Below are positions 7,928 to 16,523 of a DNA stretch of 64,000 nucleotides, piece after piece. Numbering within the stretch: position 1 is the first letter of the stretch; each line of letters opens with the position of its first letter. Under the pieces are notes generated by a model that was given only the letters and a program-made list of their open reading frames with translations, was not told the origin of the DNA and did no database searches. The DNA is from Saprospiraceae bacterium (GTDB lineage: Bacteria; Bacteroidota; Bacteroidia; Chitinophagales; Saprospiraceae): the NCBI GenBank assembly GCA_013360405.1, contig JABWBR010000015.1, positions 1 through 64,000 of the forward strand. Direction: 5' to 3'. The position numbers were made by a program, and so were the translations under genes.

Positions 7928-9322
7928 TTATCCGAGTTTACCCTCAAAATACAAGAGCACCTTTTCTACTACGCAATCCGCTACTTTTTTACCCAATTCC
8001 CTGCCGCGCAGGTCGCCTTCTTCAAAGTGGATGCCGCCGTAGCGCCGCGACCAGCCTGCCTGGTCTGCCGCTTCGTGCAGGGTGCGCCAACTGAGCGTGA
8101 TTTCCTCGCAGGGAGTGCATTTCGGCTCGATGACCGAGCTATTGGCCGGGAATGTGATACAATCGCCGTATTCGTTGGTGCCGCATAGCCTGGTGATAAC
8201 CTCTGCAATAGCCCGGCTGAATGTACTGTGCCCTGATGGATACTCGGCAAAGGGAGGGGTTGTGAGCAGGTAGGGGCACCAATTTTCGCCCTGCATATTC
8301 ACGGCGCCTTCGCATGGCCCCCCCCAGGCATCAAAACAATAGTTATCATAAAGTTCGTGTATTGTGGAATCCGGCCGCGCGAAGTCGTAGTAAACCTTAG
8401 CATCCCAGGCTGCTATCGAGGCGTCGAGCAGGGCATTACTTACTGCAAACAGGAGCTTGATGACCGAGGTGTTTTTGAATTCGTTTTTTACGGCGATAAA
8501 ATCAGCTATGCGGCAGCACTGCGCCGGCGGCACGGTCCAATAGCCATACCCAGGTACGGTACTCGAGTTCTCGAATTTATCTTCGTGCATGCCGGCCCAG
8601 TACTCGGCGATCAACTTTTGCTCGTCGGTGAGGCAAGCACTGATCTGGATGAGATCTTCTACTTGTTTATGGAATTTGGCAGAGCCGCAACCCGATGGCG
8701 CGGGTGGACGGAATTGACCGCCCCAGGTCAAGGCGAAGGGTTTTACCAATCCCCAATGTGGCGTTGTAAAAACCTGCGGCTCTTTTTTGTCGTTCCGCTG
8801 GGGTTGCCATTTTTCCGGATCTTCCAGCGGTCGTTTGGGGGGAGGCGCATTCACCGGGCAATATCCCGTATAATCCGCATACTTCTCATCCTGGTTAGAG
8901 CCGTCGCCGCGGCGACAATCGATAACGAGTTCGGCGCTCAGGTTGCCGATGCCCTCGGGCGTGGTTGGATCCATCGAAGAGTTGCCTGCCTTGCAGCGGG
9001 CTTCTTTCATCAAGGTGGCCAACACATCCTTGCGGTCTTCCAGAAAATCATCGCCGAATAGCGCCTTCAGTACCCTGTAGGCGGCGTAGCTAAAGGCCGT
9101 CTCCCGGTTTTGACGCGTACATTCTTCGTCGGGGCGTTTGAGGCGGGCGCCGGTGGTGGTGCTCACCTCGCAGCCCCCGCTATACGCCGTCCAGGCGTCG
9201 TACATAGCGGTATGAACCATGGCCAGCGCACGGGCGGCGATGGTAGGGGGCATTTTGGCAAAGTAGATGGCGTCGCAGACAAGGCGACTCCAACGGAGCG
9301 CCAGGGGTGGTTGGTGTGACAT
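7928..9322 (-). CDS. Vanadium-dependent haloperoxidase / PAP2-type enzyme
   Basis: A 464-residue protein with the three-part vanadate/phosphate-binding signature of the haloperoxidase-PAP2 superfamily: K-x6-RP (K309, R316-P317 in DAKVYYDFARP), PSGH (362-365), and SR-x5-H (H432 in SRRYGGIH). The last motif continues HFEEGD, one residue longer than the classic HxxxD spacing. No signal peptide is present. Known members oxidise halides with peroxide or hydrolyse phosphate esters; which applies cannot be told from sequence. It contains many cysteines. An upstream TTG at 9367 would add 15 Thr/Pro-rich residues; the ATG at 9322 is preferred. It sits between the NTPase and ParA genes inside the eCIS operon, an unusual context. 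Confidence 0.85.
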   Translation of the reverse strand: MSHQPPLALRWSRLVCDAIYFAKMPPTIAARALAMVHTAMYDAWTAYSGGCEVSTTTGARLKRPDEECTRQNRETAFSYAAYRVLKALFGDDFLEDRKDVLATLMKEARCKAGNSSMDPTTPEGIGNLSAELVIDCRRGDGSNQDEKYADYTGYCPVNAPPPKRPLEDPEKWQPQRNDKKEPQVFTTPHWGLVKPFALTWGGQFRPPAPSGCGSAKFHKQVEDLIQISACLTDEQKLIAEYWAGMHEDKFENSSTVPGYGYWTVPPAQCCRIADFIAVKNEFKNTSVIKLLFAVSNALLDASIAAWDAKVYYDFARPDSTIHELYDNYCFDAWGGPCEGAVNMQGENWCPYLLTTPPFAEYPSGHSTFSRAIAEVITRLCGTNEYGDCITFPANSSVIEPKCTPCEEITLSWRTLHEAADQAGWSRRYGGIHFEEGDLRGRELGKKVADCVVEKVLLYFEGKLG

Positions 9323-9407
9323 GGTGGTTGTATTTTTTGTTGTTGGAATGGCGGGGGGAGTGGGCAATACCTGCTGATCGTTACAGCGTCGTGATTTTGA
9401 CGCTGTA

Positions 9408-12400
9408 CTAAGCCTTACTCTCCAAAGCGGCCATGGCTTGTTCCAAGTTTAAAGGATCGCGTACGATGGGTAAACTTGTTTTGATTTGAGAAGAAACAAA
9501 GTAAGACACGATCCAAGCAACCGGAATCTTTTTATATCCATCAGGTAATATTGCCGTATAGGACGTTTCCGGGTAGTCTTCGGATCCTTTTTGTATAAGG
9601 ATTTGATGAAAATCTTCGGGTTTAAAAATATCATTCAACAGCATCTGATATGCATTGGGATAACTTTCCCGGGTGTTCAGATCGAAGGGAATTACGAATA
9701 CGCTATAAAGATTAGAGGGCTGCCAGTCTATGATATAATTTGATATAATAATTACGGCTTTCGTAAATGTGCGGGTTTTGAAGGAAGGTGCCTTTTGGTA
9801 CTGCTCCCAGGTAGCTTTTATTTTAGAAATGGTTTCAGATTTGAATCGAGTACTGAAAGACGATTGGTTTAACAGGGAGGCAAAGCGATCAATAGTAGAA
9901 TGAAGGCCGAGCGCTTTCATCGCCGGAATGGCCATACCCAAACGATACGATTGATATTTATCATCTGGGTTATTTTCGAAACTCAATAATAACAGGTAGG
10001 ACCAACTTTGTATGTTGATTTTATCAAATTGAGGATGCAGCATCCCCACTGGCATCAACCTGGAAGCATACATTAACAAATCAAGTCGATCCAGTTCAAA
10101 CGAAGCTTTGTCAGATGACAGATAGGCCTCCATGCGTTTTTCCCATAATTGCCACCAGTTCTTGGTGAGTCCATCGACTTCCGTTTTGGGAAGCGGAACG
10201 GCGCTTTTTTTATACTGCGTATCCACATTCTTCTTCCATTTATCCAGCGATACTTTCTCCAAATGATAATCATCGGGCTGAAAATCTTTCAGGCCTGCGA
10301 CATATTTTTCATATTGGTCGGCTGGTATGCTGAACATCCGGATCGTATCCATACCGTTTGCCAGTGTTACTCCTGGTTGTTCATTGGCTATGCTGCCCAG
10401 TTCAGCGGCCATAAGAATGGATTTAGCAATAACGGGACTGGCTTCAGTCAAGATCCGCAAGTAGTCAGACAGGGCAATTCGGTCAGAATCTAACTGATCA
10501 TAACGTTCTCTGTTTTTGTGATAGCGCTTGAGCCTGTCAAGACTGGTTATCACATCGAACCAACCCGGCGTAGTTCTAATTATGCCATAATTATAGGCCA
10601 GTAATTCCAGATTAATAGTATGATCGCTTAATTCCTCCAGATAATCGTTTAAGGGATGAAAAAGCGCCTCGCAGTTTTTGATCAGTTCTTCCAGATCGGG
10701 CGGGACTTCCTCCCTTAATTTACGCCCATAGCTGTCAAACCGCCAACGATAGCGATTATCACCTAACGGCTCCAGGAGTTCGAGGTCATTTTGAACACCA
10801 ATGATGTCAGATATAGATCCGATGACGCCTTCCCGTGCCCTTTCCGAAATTTCAACAGGCCGGGTGTATCTCAGATCCATGATAAACTCATGGTGCTTTT
10901 GCACAATGGCCTGTTGAATTTGATGCCGCACGTCAGCGTTTTGAATATTGGCCTGTTCCTGGATGGTTCCATTAATTTTCAAGTCATCAAATACTTGTTC
11001 GGGGTCGATGAATATCTTGCTGATGAGTTTTAGCAATTGATCGTGGAGAAAATCGAGATCGGATTGACTAATAAATTGCTTTAGTTTCGGGGTACTATCT
11101 GCTTGGTCGAGGTGATGGTCCTGGTTATCTTGGGGGGTATTAGCCTGATGCAGTTGGTGGTTAAATAATGTTCTGGTGTTTAGATATTTTTCCAGGCTTT
11201 CTTTGCGGGCATCCAGTTCGGGTTCGCCTTTTTCCCAGCAGCGCGAGGGGTAATACAGCGTATCGTAGGCCAACTGCCCGAAATGGGGTTCCTGATCCAA
11301 TCTCGCTTTTAGTTCGCCTTGATTTAACAACCATTCGATAGTTACCTGTATGAGAATGTGAAAACGATAGCCCAGGTATGTTCGCAAGCCATTCGGCAGT
11401 TGAATCAGATCATCTTGAGTGATTAAATTAGACAACAATTGGCGCAGGTCAAAGGCGTGCATGCGCGCTTTATGTAGCAATAAATAGCTGAGTAATTGAA
11501 TTTCGGTGTCGTCCAGTATGGGGTTTTGCAGGGTACCCGACAAGCCTGTGCCGGAGTCTAAAACTGCTGTTGCCCCTGTGGGATCGGTCATTAATAGTTG
11601 ATCATTATAAAAATTATGAAGGTCAGCCGGCCGGTGCAATACAAACAGCCGGTGGGTAAAATAGGTATGTTCTTTGGGGTAGGGTTTTTGACGGGACAGG
11701 TCGTTCAAATAATCAAAATAGTTGCGGTCGGTGAGGAAACAAAAAAAGGAACGTTCGGCAATAAAAAACTTTAAGTATGCAACCAGATTCCCGAATTGCT
11801 CATAAGGATAAGCAATAACCTTATCCAGTTCGTCGACGACAAAGACGGGGATATATCCGGCCTCCCGGAGTCTGTTTACCAGTACAGGAAGTTGCCGGTC
11901 GAGGGTACTAACCGAGCGGTCGGGAATAAATTTCAATGTTCGGTCCTCTTTTTTTTCCTTTGATCGGGAAGAAGTGTACTGTAGACCAAAGATCGTCAAC
12001 AGAGTGGCGCCCATCCCCACCGCAGCTGCCAGCAGGCCTTTAAAATCGGTATTAAACAAGACCGTGGCGCCTGCTGCGGCGCCGGTAAAAAGGCCTATTA
12101 AGGCATCGGCAAAACTTTTCAGGGCATTATCTCTGCTATCGTTATTGCTTTCAACGGACAGCGACTGCTTAGCTTCTGCTGTTTGTTTGCGCTCGATGGT
12201 CTCTTCGATTTGCCCGGAAACCATTTGGTAAGCTTGCGCGGCACTGGTCAGCGCGATCAATTCCTTAAAACCTCTGTCGTCCAGCCGCCCGGCTTTTGCC
12301 CAGAATTGCCGGAATACATCGGGAGGGGAAGCGTTGTCCAATTCCAGTTTGAGTTGGGCGGTTAATTCGGCATCTCCGGTACGCCGTTCAAACTCGAAAG

Positions 12401-12812
12401 CAATTTCTTTTGACAGGCTGCGGTATAGGGCAATAGTAATTTGTTTTAAAGTTTGTTGTATTACAGCCAACTGCGCAGCATCGGCAGGCGGATTATCGGC
12501 GGAGTCAGTAGACGGAGTTAGCGGCGTTGAGAGCAGGTTGGGTCCATGCAAATCGACCACCAACAGGGTTTTATCTTTTTGCAGGTCGCGCAATTTTTTT
12601 CGTTGTTCCTGGATGGCGCTGTGCACCAGGGTCGTTTTTCCCGACCCCCGATGGCCGGATATTAGGATTGATCGCCCTCCCGTATCGCCCATACGGTATC
12701 GCTCCAATTCACGCGAAAGGATATAGTAGGCTTGTGATTTTGCCAGTATAATGGGTTCGGTTTCCGCGTTGGGAGAAAGCGGCTCTGCACTTTTTCTGAA
12801 TTTCAGTAGCAT
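9408..12812 (-). CDS. Large P-loop NTPase with internal membrane segments (KAP-like)
   Basis: A 1134-residue protein. Walker A is GHRGSGKT (53-60), two hydrophobic helices lie at about 236-253 and 259-277, and a Walker B-like strand IPVFVVDELD is at 321-330. Membrane helices inserted between Walker A and B are typical of KAP-family NTPases. The C-terminal ~750 residues are mainly helical and unassigned, with no clear TPR, WD or LRR repeats. KAP proteins are membrane-attached NTPases, several of them linked to anti-phage or conflict functions. It starts 12 nt after the 3-TM protein gene, suggesting a two-protein membrane complex. KAP assignment is moderate; NTPase and membrane insertion are clear. 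The gene is somewhat AT-richer than its structural-gene neighbours. Confidence 0.7.
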   Translation of the reverse strand: MLLKFRKSAEPLSPNAETEPIILAKSQAYYILSRELERYRMGDTGGRSILISGHRGSGKTTLVHSAIQEQRKKLRDLQKDKTLLVVDLHGPNLLSTPLTPSTDSADNPPADAAQLAVIQQTLKQITIALYRSLSKEIAFEFERRTGDAELTAQLKLELDNASPPDVFRQFWAKAGRLDDRGFKELIALTSAAQAYQMVSGQIEETIERKQTAEAKQSLSVESNNDSRDNALKSFADALIGLFTGAAAGATVLFNTDFKGLLAAAVGMGATLLTIFGLQYTSSRSKEKKEDRTLKFIPDRSVSTLDRQLPVLVNRLREAGYIPVFVVDELDKVIAYPYEQFGNLVAYLKFFIAERSFFCFLTDRNYFDYLNDLSRQKPYPKEHTYFTHRLFVLHRPADLHNFYNDQLLMTDPTGATAVLDSGTGLSGTLQNPILDDTEIQLLSYLLLHKARMHAFDLRQLLSNLITQDDLIQLPNGLRTYLGYRFHILIQVTIEWLLNQGELKARLDQEPHFGQLAYDTLYYPSRCWEKGEPELDARKESLEKYLNTRTLFNHQLHQANTPQDNQDHHLDQADSTPKLKQFISQSDLDFLHDQLLKLISKIFIDPEQVFDDLKINGTIQEQANIQNADVRHQIQQAIVQKHHEFIMDLRYTRPVEISERAREGVIGSISDIIGVQNDLELLEPLGDNRYRWRFDSYGRKLREEVPPDLEELIKNCEALFHPLNDYLEELSDHTINLELLAYNYGIIRTTPGWFDVITSLDRLKRYHKNRERYDQLDSDRIALSDYLRILTEASPVIAKSILMAAELGSIANEQPGVTLANGMDTIRMFSIPADQYEKYVAGLKDFQPDDYHLEKVSLDKWKKNVDTQYKKSAVPLPKTEVDGLTKNWWQLWEKRMEAYLSSDKASFELDRLDLLMYASRLMPVGMLHPQFDKINIQSWSYLLLLSFENNPDDKYQSYRLGMAIPAMKALGLHSTIDRFASLLNQSSFSTRFKSETISKIKATWEQYQKAPSFKTRTFTKAVIIISNYIIDWQPSNLYSVFVIPFDLNTRESYPNAYQMLLNDIFKPEDFHQILIQKGSEDYPETSYTAILPDGYKKIPVAWIVSYFVSSQIKTSLPIVRDPLNLEQAMAALESKA

Positions 12813-12824
12813 TTCCTGCTCGAT

Positions 12825-13289
12825 TTATTGGTTGGCAGCGCTATCGGGCGGCGGCTTAACTGTTTTCAACTTTGTCGTATCTTTAGCCGGAGTAGACTTA
12901 TCTTTTGCGGGCGGTGCCTGCTCCTTCTTTTGCTGCTCACAGCGGCTGTTGTTCTTATTTGGGTTATTGTATGCATTGACGGCAAAAATGGTCGTAAAAA
13001 AGCCAAATGACAGGGTCAAAACAAACAGCATCAAAACTCTGGATACGCGCCACCCGCCCATATTTCCGCCCAATCCGGAAGTGCGCTCAAAAGCGGGCGA
13101 AGTATCCTCCTTCACCGCTTCCAGCAGTTGAAAAACGCAATGGATTGTGACGGCGCCGAGCAGCCATACCACACCTGCACCGAAAATTGTGATGTCACAA
13201 TGGTATGTACCGAAGGCCAACACCCCGGCGAAGAGGAGGTGGAATAGTACTTCCTGGGCAAGGCGTAAAGGAAAGGGAATTGATGTCAT
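12825..13289 (-). CDS. Small membrane protein with three TM helices
   Basis: A 154-residue protein with hydrophobic helices at about residues 12-28, 32-56 and 82-104, followed by a Lys/Pro/Ala-rich soluble tail of about 45 residues containing 'PPAKDKSTPAKD'. No known family is recognised. It is 12 nt upstream of the KAP-like NTPase gene and is probably its membrane partner or anchor. Confidence 0.65.
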   Translation of the reverse strand: MTSIPFPLRLAQEVLFHLLFAGVLAFGTYHCDITIFGAGVVWLLGAVTIHCVFQLLEAVKEDTSPAFERTSGLGGNMGGWRVSRVLMLFVLTLSFGFFTTIFAVNAYNNPNKNNSRCEQQKKEQAPPAKDKSTPAKDTTKLKTVKPPPDSAANQ

Positions 13290-13322
13290 GGTTAAAGATA
13301 ATGAGAATACTGATTTTTGAAA

Positions 13323-13733
13323 TTACCATGGCCAAAAAAAGCTCAGTTTTCGTTCTTTAATTTGCTCCACGGCAATACTGCTAATGCCGTTGCTGCTGCC
13401 TGCGCCGTACATGGCGGTAACATCGAGGCTGTGGGTGCTTTCTATTACGAGAAATCCTTCAAAGCCATGAATGGCTACTATCCCAAAATCAGCGACATGT
13501 CCACAGTGGATCATGGAAACCGCATCCGGCTCCAGTTCGTCGCTGAAATAATTGGAGATAATGGCCGCATTAGCCAGTTTCTTCCGCAATCTGATTTTTC
13601 TGTTGTGCGGATTGTGGATTTCAACTACGGTACTGTAACTGCCGGCAATGCCCATAGCGCTTGTCTGCGAGGTATTGGGCACATGGGAGGTACAAATAAA
13701 TTTGACGGCGTACTGGTATTTGTAGGTTGGCAT
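13323..13733 (-). CDS. Conserved hypothetical beta-rich protein
   Basis: A 136-residue protein with the pattern YAVKFICTSHVP ... YSTVVEIHNPHNRKIRLRKKLA ... GFLVIESTHSLDVTAMYGAG ... ISSIAVEQI. This matches a widespread, uncharacterised family of small beta-sandwich-like proteins whose members share VKF, N/HNP, VIES and DV-A-Y blocks. There is no signal peptide or catalytic motif. It lies between the FGE-like gene (40 nt) and the 3-TM gene (33 nt), in the same transcription unit. Function is unknown. Confidence 0.6.
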   Translation of the reverse strand: MPTYKYQYAVKFICTSHVPNTSQTSAMGIAGSYSTVVEIHNPHNRKIRLRKKLANAAIISNYFSDELEPDAVSMIHCGHVADFGIVAIHGFEGFLVIESTHSLDVTAMYGAGSSNGISSIAVEQIKERKLSFFWPW

Positions 13734-13773
13734 GGTGTGGGTGGGTTTGGGAATGACGATTTAATACAACGCG

Positions 13774-15426
13774 TTACAATCGAATCACTAATCTTAGTGC
13801 TCCAGTTTCTTGATCGTGCGGCAGTTTTTGTTCATAACATCTCATTATTCTATCCGCATGCCCCATTAGTACTTCGCATTTTTCACTCTCATTGAAAGCC
13901 CATTGTTGCACAATTCCGACCATTGCTGATGCGCCAAAAGGAGAAGTATGGTTAAGCATTCCATCAAAATAGCCACATCCCCAAGGATATAAAAAGCCAG
14001 TATTTCCCCTTGCAGCCATTTCCCACTCTTCGCAAGTTGGCAGTGACAATGGGATGCCTTCTTCATCCGCCATCCATTCGCAATACGAACCAGCCTCGGC
14101 GAAAGTCAAGTGCAGGTATGTGTCCTGCTGAAAATAATCCACAGGCTCATCCAAATTAATGTTCAATTGGAGGACATCTTCGCTGGGAACGGGGTATTTG
14201 GAAATGAAAAAGCCGTTTTCGAGGGTGATTTTGCGAATAAAACCGGGGGTATCCGGGTTCTCAGCCTGATCGCCCAGCCAGTATTCACCGGATGGGACGA
14301 ACATCATTTCCAAACCGGATTTGGGCAGAAAGTAGCGTTCACCGTTTCTCACGAGTTTACTTAAAAACGGGTGTCGGGGATGGCTGAATATAGGTATTGG
14401 AACAGACAATGCAGATGCTAGTAGGAACACCTTGTCATGTATCTGGATATTTTTAAAGGCTACGCATTGGATGAGGTGAATGTTTTTCTCTTCCCTGGTT
14501 TGCAAAGCGCCAGGGTTCGCATCGGGCACCTTTTCGCCGGCGAGTAAGGCTACCACCGCCTGGCGAAACCCGACGAGAATACTGCGCTCGAACTTGTCCA
14601 GGCCGGAACGGTCGGAGTCCGGCAAAGGCAAATTTTTGATTTTTTTCAAAAAAGGAACTGTCCGAAGACGGGCTGCCGCAAACATAGCAGTTATCCTTAC
14701 TTCCCAATGCTCATCGTCGAGAGCTAAAGCGATGGTTTTCAAAATCGGCTCGTTCGCCTCTTCATAATCGTAGATAAACCAACGCAGGACACCTGCTTTG
14801 TTGACCGGGTCAAGATTTTGGAAAAGCAGAGGGTTGAAAATGGGAGCAGCTTGTGCGATTTGCTCCGGTGGGAGGGCGAACAGGTCTTTGGGGTAAAACA
14901 TTTTTGCGCCATCCCATTGGAGCAACTGGGCTTTATTCTCAAGCCAGTGGGTGAATTGAGACAGATCTACTTGAGAGCTTATCCATAGAAATTCCGGCGG
15001 GAATGCTTGCCCGTTTTGCGCAGGTTCAGTGGGTTGGTTTTTGAGGTTTGAATGAAGGGAGGAGAATCCGGCATCAAGTTGCCGTGCGCCGGTATTGAGG
15101 ATGTCGAGAAGGATTTTTTGCTCCCAGGCGGTTGCCTGCAAAGCAGGGTCGGCGGGCAAGTGCGCCTCGAATTGGCAATCAAGGACATGCCAGCCAAGTT
15201 GCTCATTTTTTCGGAGCCAAATCATCCTGCCCTCGCCTGACAATTTGATGGGTGTGGCTTGTTCTGACCAAGAATACGTGCCTTTATTTCCCCCCTCGAT
15301 TTGGAACCCCAACGACACCAGCCACGCCAAGAAACTCCTGAACCTGTCAGCAGGAAAAGAGCTGCGCCGGAAAAAGCGAAGGGAGGAAAATGAGGTGGTT
15401 GTTTCCTTGGTCATGGATTCATTCAT
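13774..15426 (-). CDS. HEAT-like/FGE-sulfatase-domain protein
   Basis: A protein of about 550 residues. The N-terminal ~190 residues are unassigned. Residues about 205-290 are helical and HEAT-like ('ALDDEHWEVRITAMFAAARL'). Residues from about 375 on form a formylglycine-generating-enzyme-like domain: MMFVPSGEYWLGD, FFISKYPVPSED, FAEAGSYCEWMADEEG, LPTCEEWEMAARG and YPWG. The C-terminal part is shortened, and the canonical GGSW-x-RCA-type ending and cysteine pair are missing, so enzymatic formylglycine formation is unlikely and the domain may be a binding or sensor module. The start is ATG 15426, overlapping the preceding stop by 8 nt; ATG 15414 is an alternative and the TTG at 15435 is less likely. 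Confidence 0.7.
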   Translation of the reverse strand: MNESMTKETTTSFSSLRFFRRSSFPADRFRSFLAWLVSLGFQIEGGNKGTYSWSEQATPIKLSGEGRMIWLRKNEQLGWHVLDCQFEAHLPADPALQATAWEQKILLDILNTGARQLDAGFSSLHSNLKNQPTEPAQNGQAFPPEFLWISSQVDLSQFTHWLENKAQLLQWDGAKMFYPKDLFALPPEQIAQAAPIFNPLLFQNLDPVNKAGVLRWFIYDYEEANEPILKTIALALDDEHWEVRITAMFAAARLRTVPFLKKIKNLPLPDSDRSGLDKFERSILVGFRQAVVALLAGEKVPDANPGALQTREEKNIHLIQCVAFKNIQIHDKVFLLASALSVPIPIFSHPRHPFLSKLVRNGERYFLPKSGLEMMFVPSGEYWLGDQAENPDTPGFIRKITLENGFFISKYPVPSEDVLQLNINLDEPVDYFQQDTYLHLTFAEAGSYCEWMADEEGIPLSLPTCEEWEMAARGNTGFLYPWGCGYFDGMLNHTSPFGASAMVGIVQQWAFNESEKCEVLMGHADRIMRCYEQKLPHDQETGALRLVIRL

Positions 15427-16411
15427 TGATTTCAATAATATCGCCGGATTCGTGCTGGTAAAAAACTTTGGCGCCTACATCGAGCAGGGGGCGTTTTTCC
15501 CGTTCAGCCATTTCTTTTTTGAAGAACACAACCCGGATGGTTTCGAGGGGTCGGCCATCGGGGAGTGCCTGTTCATCCAGCAGGAGCATGATGTTGAAAA
15601 TTTCCCAGCCTGCGATATGGTCATTTTCACCCAGGAGGCAGGAAAATTCAAGCAGATTTTCCTTTTCAACGTAACCTACTTGTTGCAGGAAGGGTCCGCT
15701 GGATTTGTAAATCTGCATTTCGTTGTCTCTGGGCGCTGGGTCAAAGTATTGTGTCAGACCTGGTTTGGCTGCTCTTGATAGCGCCCATTGCTGGTCAAGG
15801 ATAGCTTTAAGTAACTCCACGTTGCCCGTCTTGTCCAGGCAACGGGTCAACAAGATTTTCGAGCCGAAGACATCTTTAGAATCCCAGGGCAAGTTCCAAA
15901 ATACGTCGGGATGTTCGTACATCTCGGTGACTTCTTCTATTGAAGTCAACACAAGACGACCCGTGCGGCCAAGCAGAGGAATTTTAGGCACGCAGTCAAC
16001 GCCGCCGCCCAATTGGTCGAGTTTAGCGGAAATTAGTATGCCTTTCTGGAGTAGGAAATTGCATGTTGATTTGCCCTTTTGAATTTGGTCTGCTATTGCC
16101 TCTCCTCGCAATTCTCTGACATATATGTTCAAATTGATCATCCAATCCCTTATCCCAACATGGCTGATGAAAAAAGTAGACTCATTTTCCAGATCAATAT
16201 AGGCGCTGCCCTCCTTTTCCTCTTGATTGGTAAATTCGTTCAGCTTTTTTCCCAAATCTCCCTTCTTTGGTTTTGCAGATGAAGGTAAACGCCAGCCAAT
16301 GGCCTCGTTCAATCCTACTGAATGAATCAGGTCGTAGACAATCTGGAAGCAATCTTTCAGATGCTTCACCTGTACGTGCATTTCGAGTTTTATCAAGCCT
16401 GTGTAATACAT
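15419..16411 (-). CDS. Hypothetical protein, candidate partner of the giant DUF4157 protein
   Basis: A 330-residue soluble protein without a recognised domain, signal peptide or membrane helix. It is mixed alpha/beta, with 'VFWNLPWDSKDVFGSKILLTRCL' and a C-terminal 'VGAKVFYQHESGDIIEI' strand. It follows the 3464-residue DUF4157 gene by 112 nt and overlaps the FGE-like gene by 8 nt, so it is translated with that gene. Its position directly after a toxin-like C-terminus is where an immunity protein or loading chaperone would be encoded, but nothing in the sequence proves this. Confidence 0.55.
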   Translation of the reverse strand: MYYTGLIKLEMHVQVKHLKDCFQIVYDLIHSVGLNEAIGWRLPSSAKPKKGDLGKKLNEFTNQEEKEGSAYIDLENESTFFISHVGIRDWMINLNIYVRELRGEAIADQIQKGKSTCNFLLQKGILISAKLDQLGGGVDCVPKIPLLGRTGRLVLTSIEEVTEMYEHPDVFWNLPWDSKDVFGSKILLTRCLDKTGNVELLKAILDQQWALSRAAKPGLTQYFDPAPRDNEMQIYKSSGPFLQQVGYVEKENLLEFSCLLGENDHIAGWEIFNIMLLLDEQALPDGRPLETIRVVFFKKEMAEREKRPLLDVGAKVFYQHESGDIIEINE

Positions 16412-16523
16412 TATTTAAGTCTGGTTTATTTTTTTCTGACTCTATTTAGATTTTCGGAATGAGTGAAATATAGGCGGAACCGAATAAGTTCCCCTTGAAT
16501 TAGACGTTCAGACACAAATTTAA

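Noticed and set aside
9365-9367. TTG as the start of the haloperoxidase-like gene
   Set aside because: It adds a low-complexity Thr/Pro stretch; the ATG at 9322 is a better start. The same reasoning was applied to TTG starts at 15435, 40137, 49085 and 59599.
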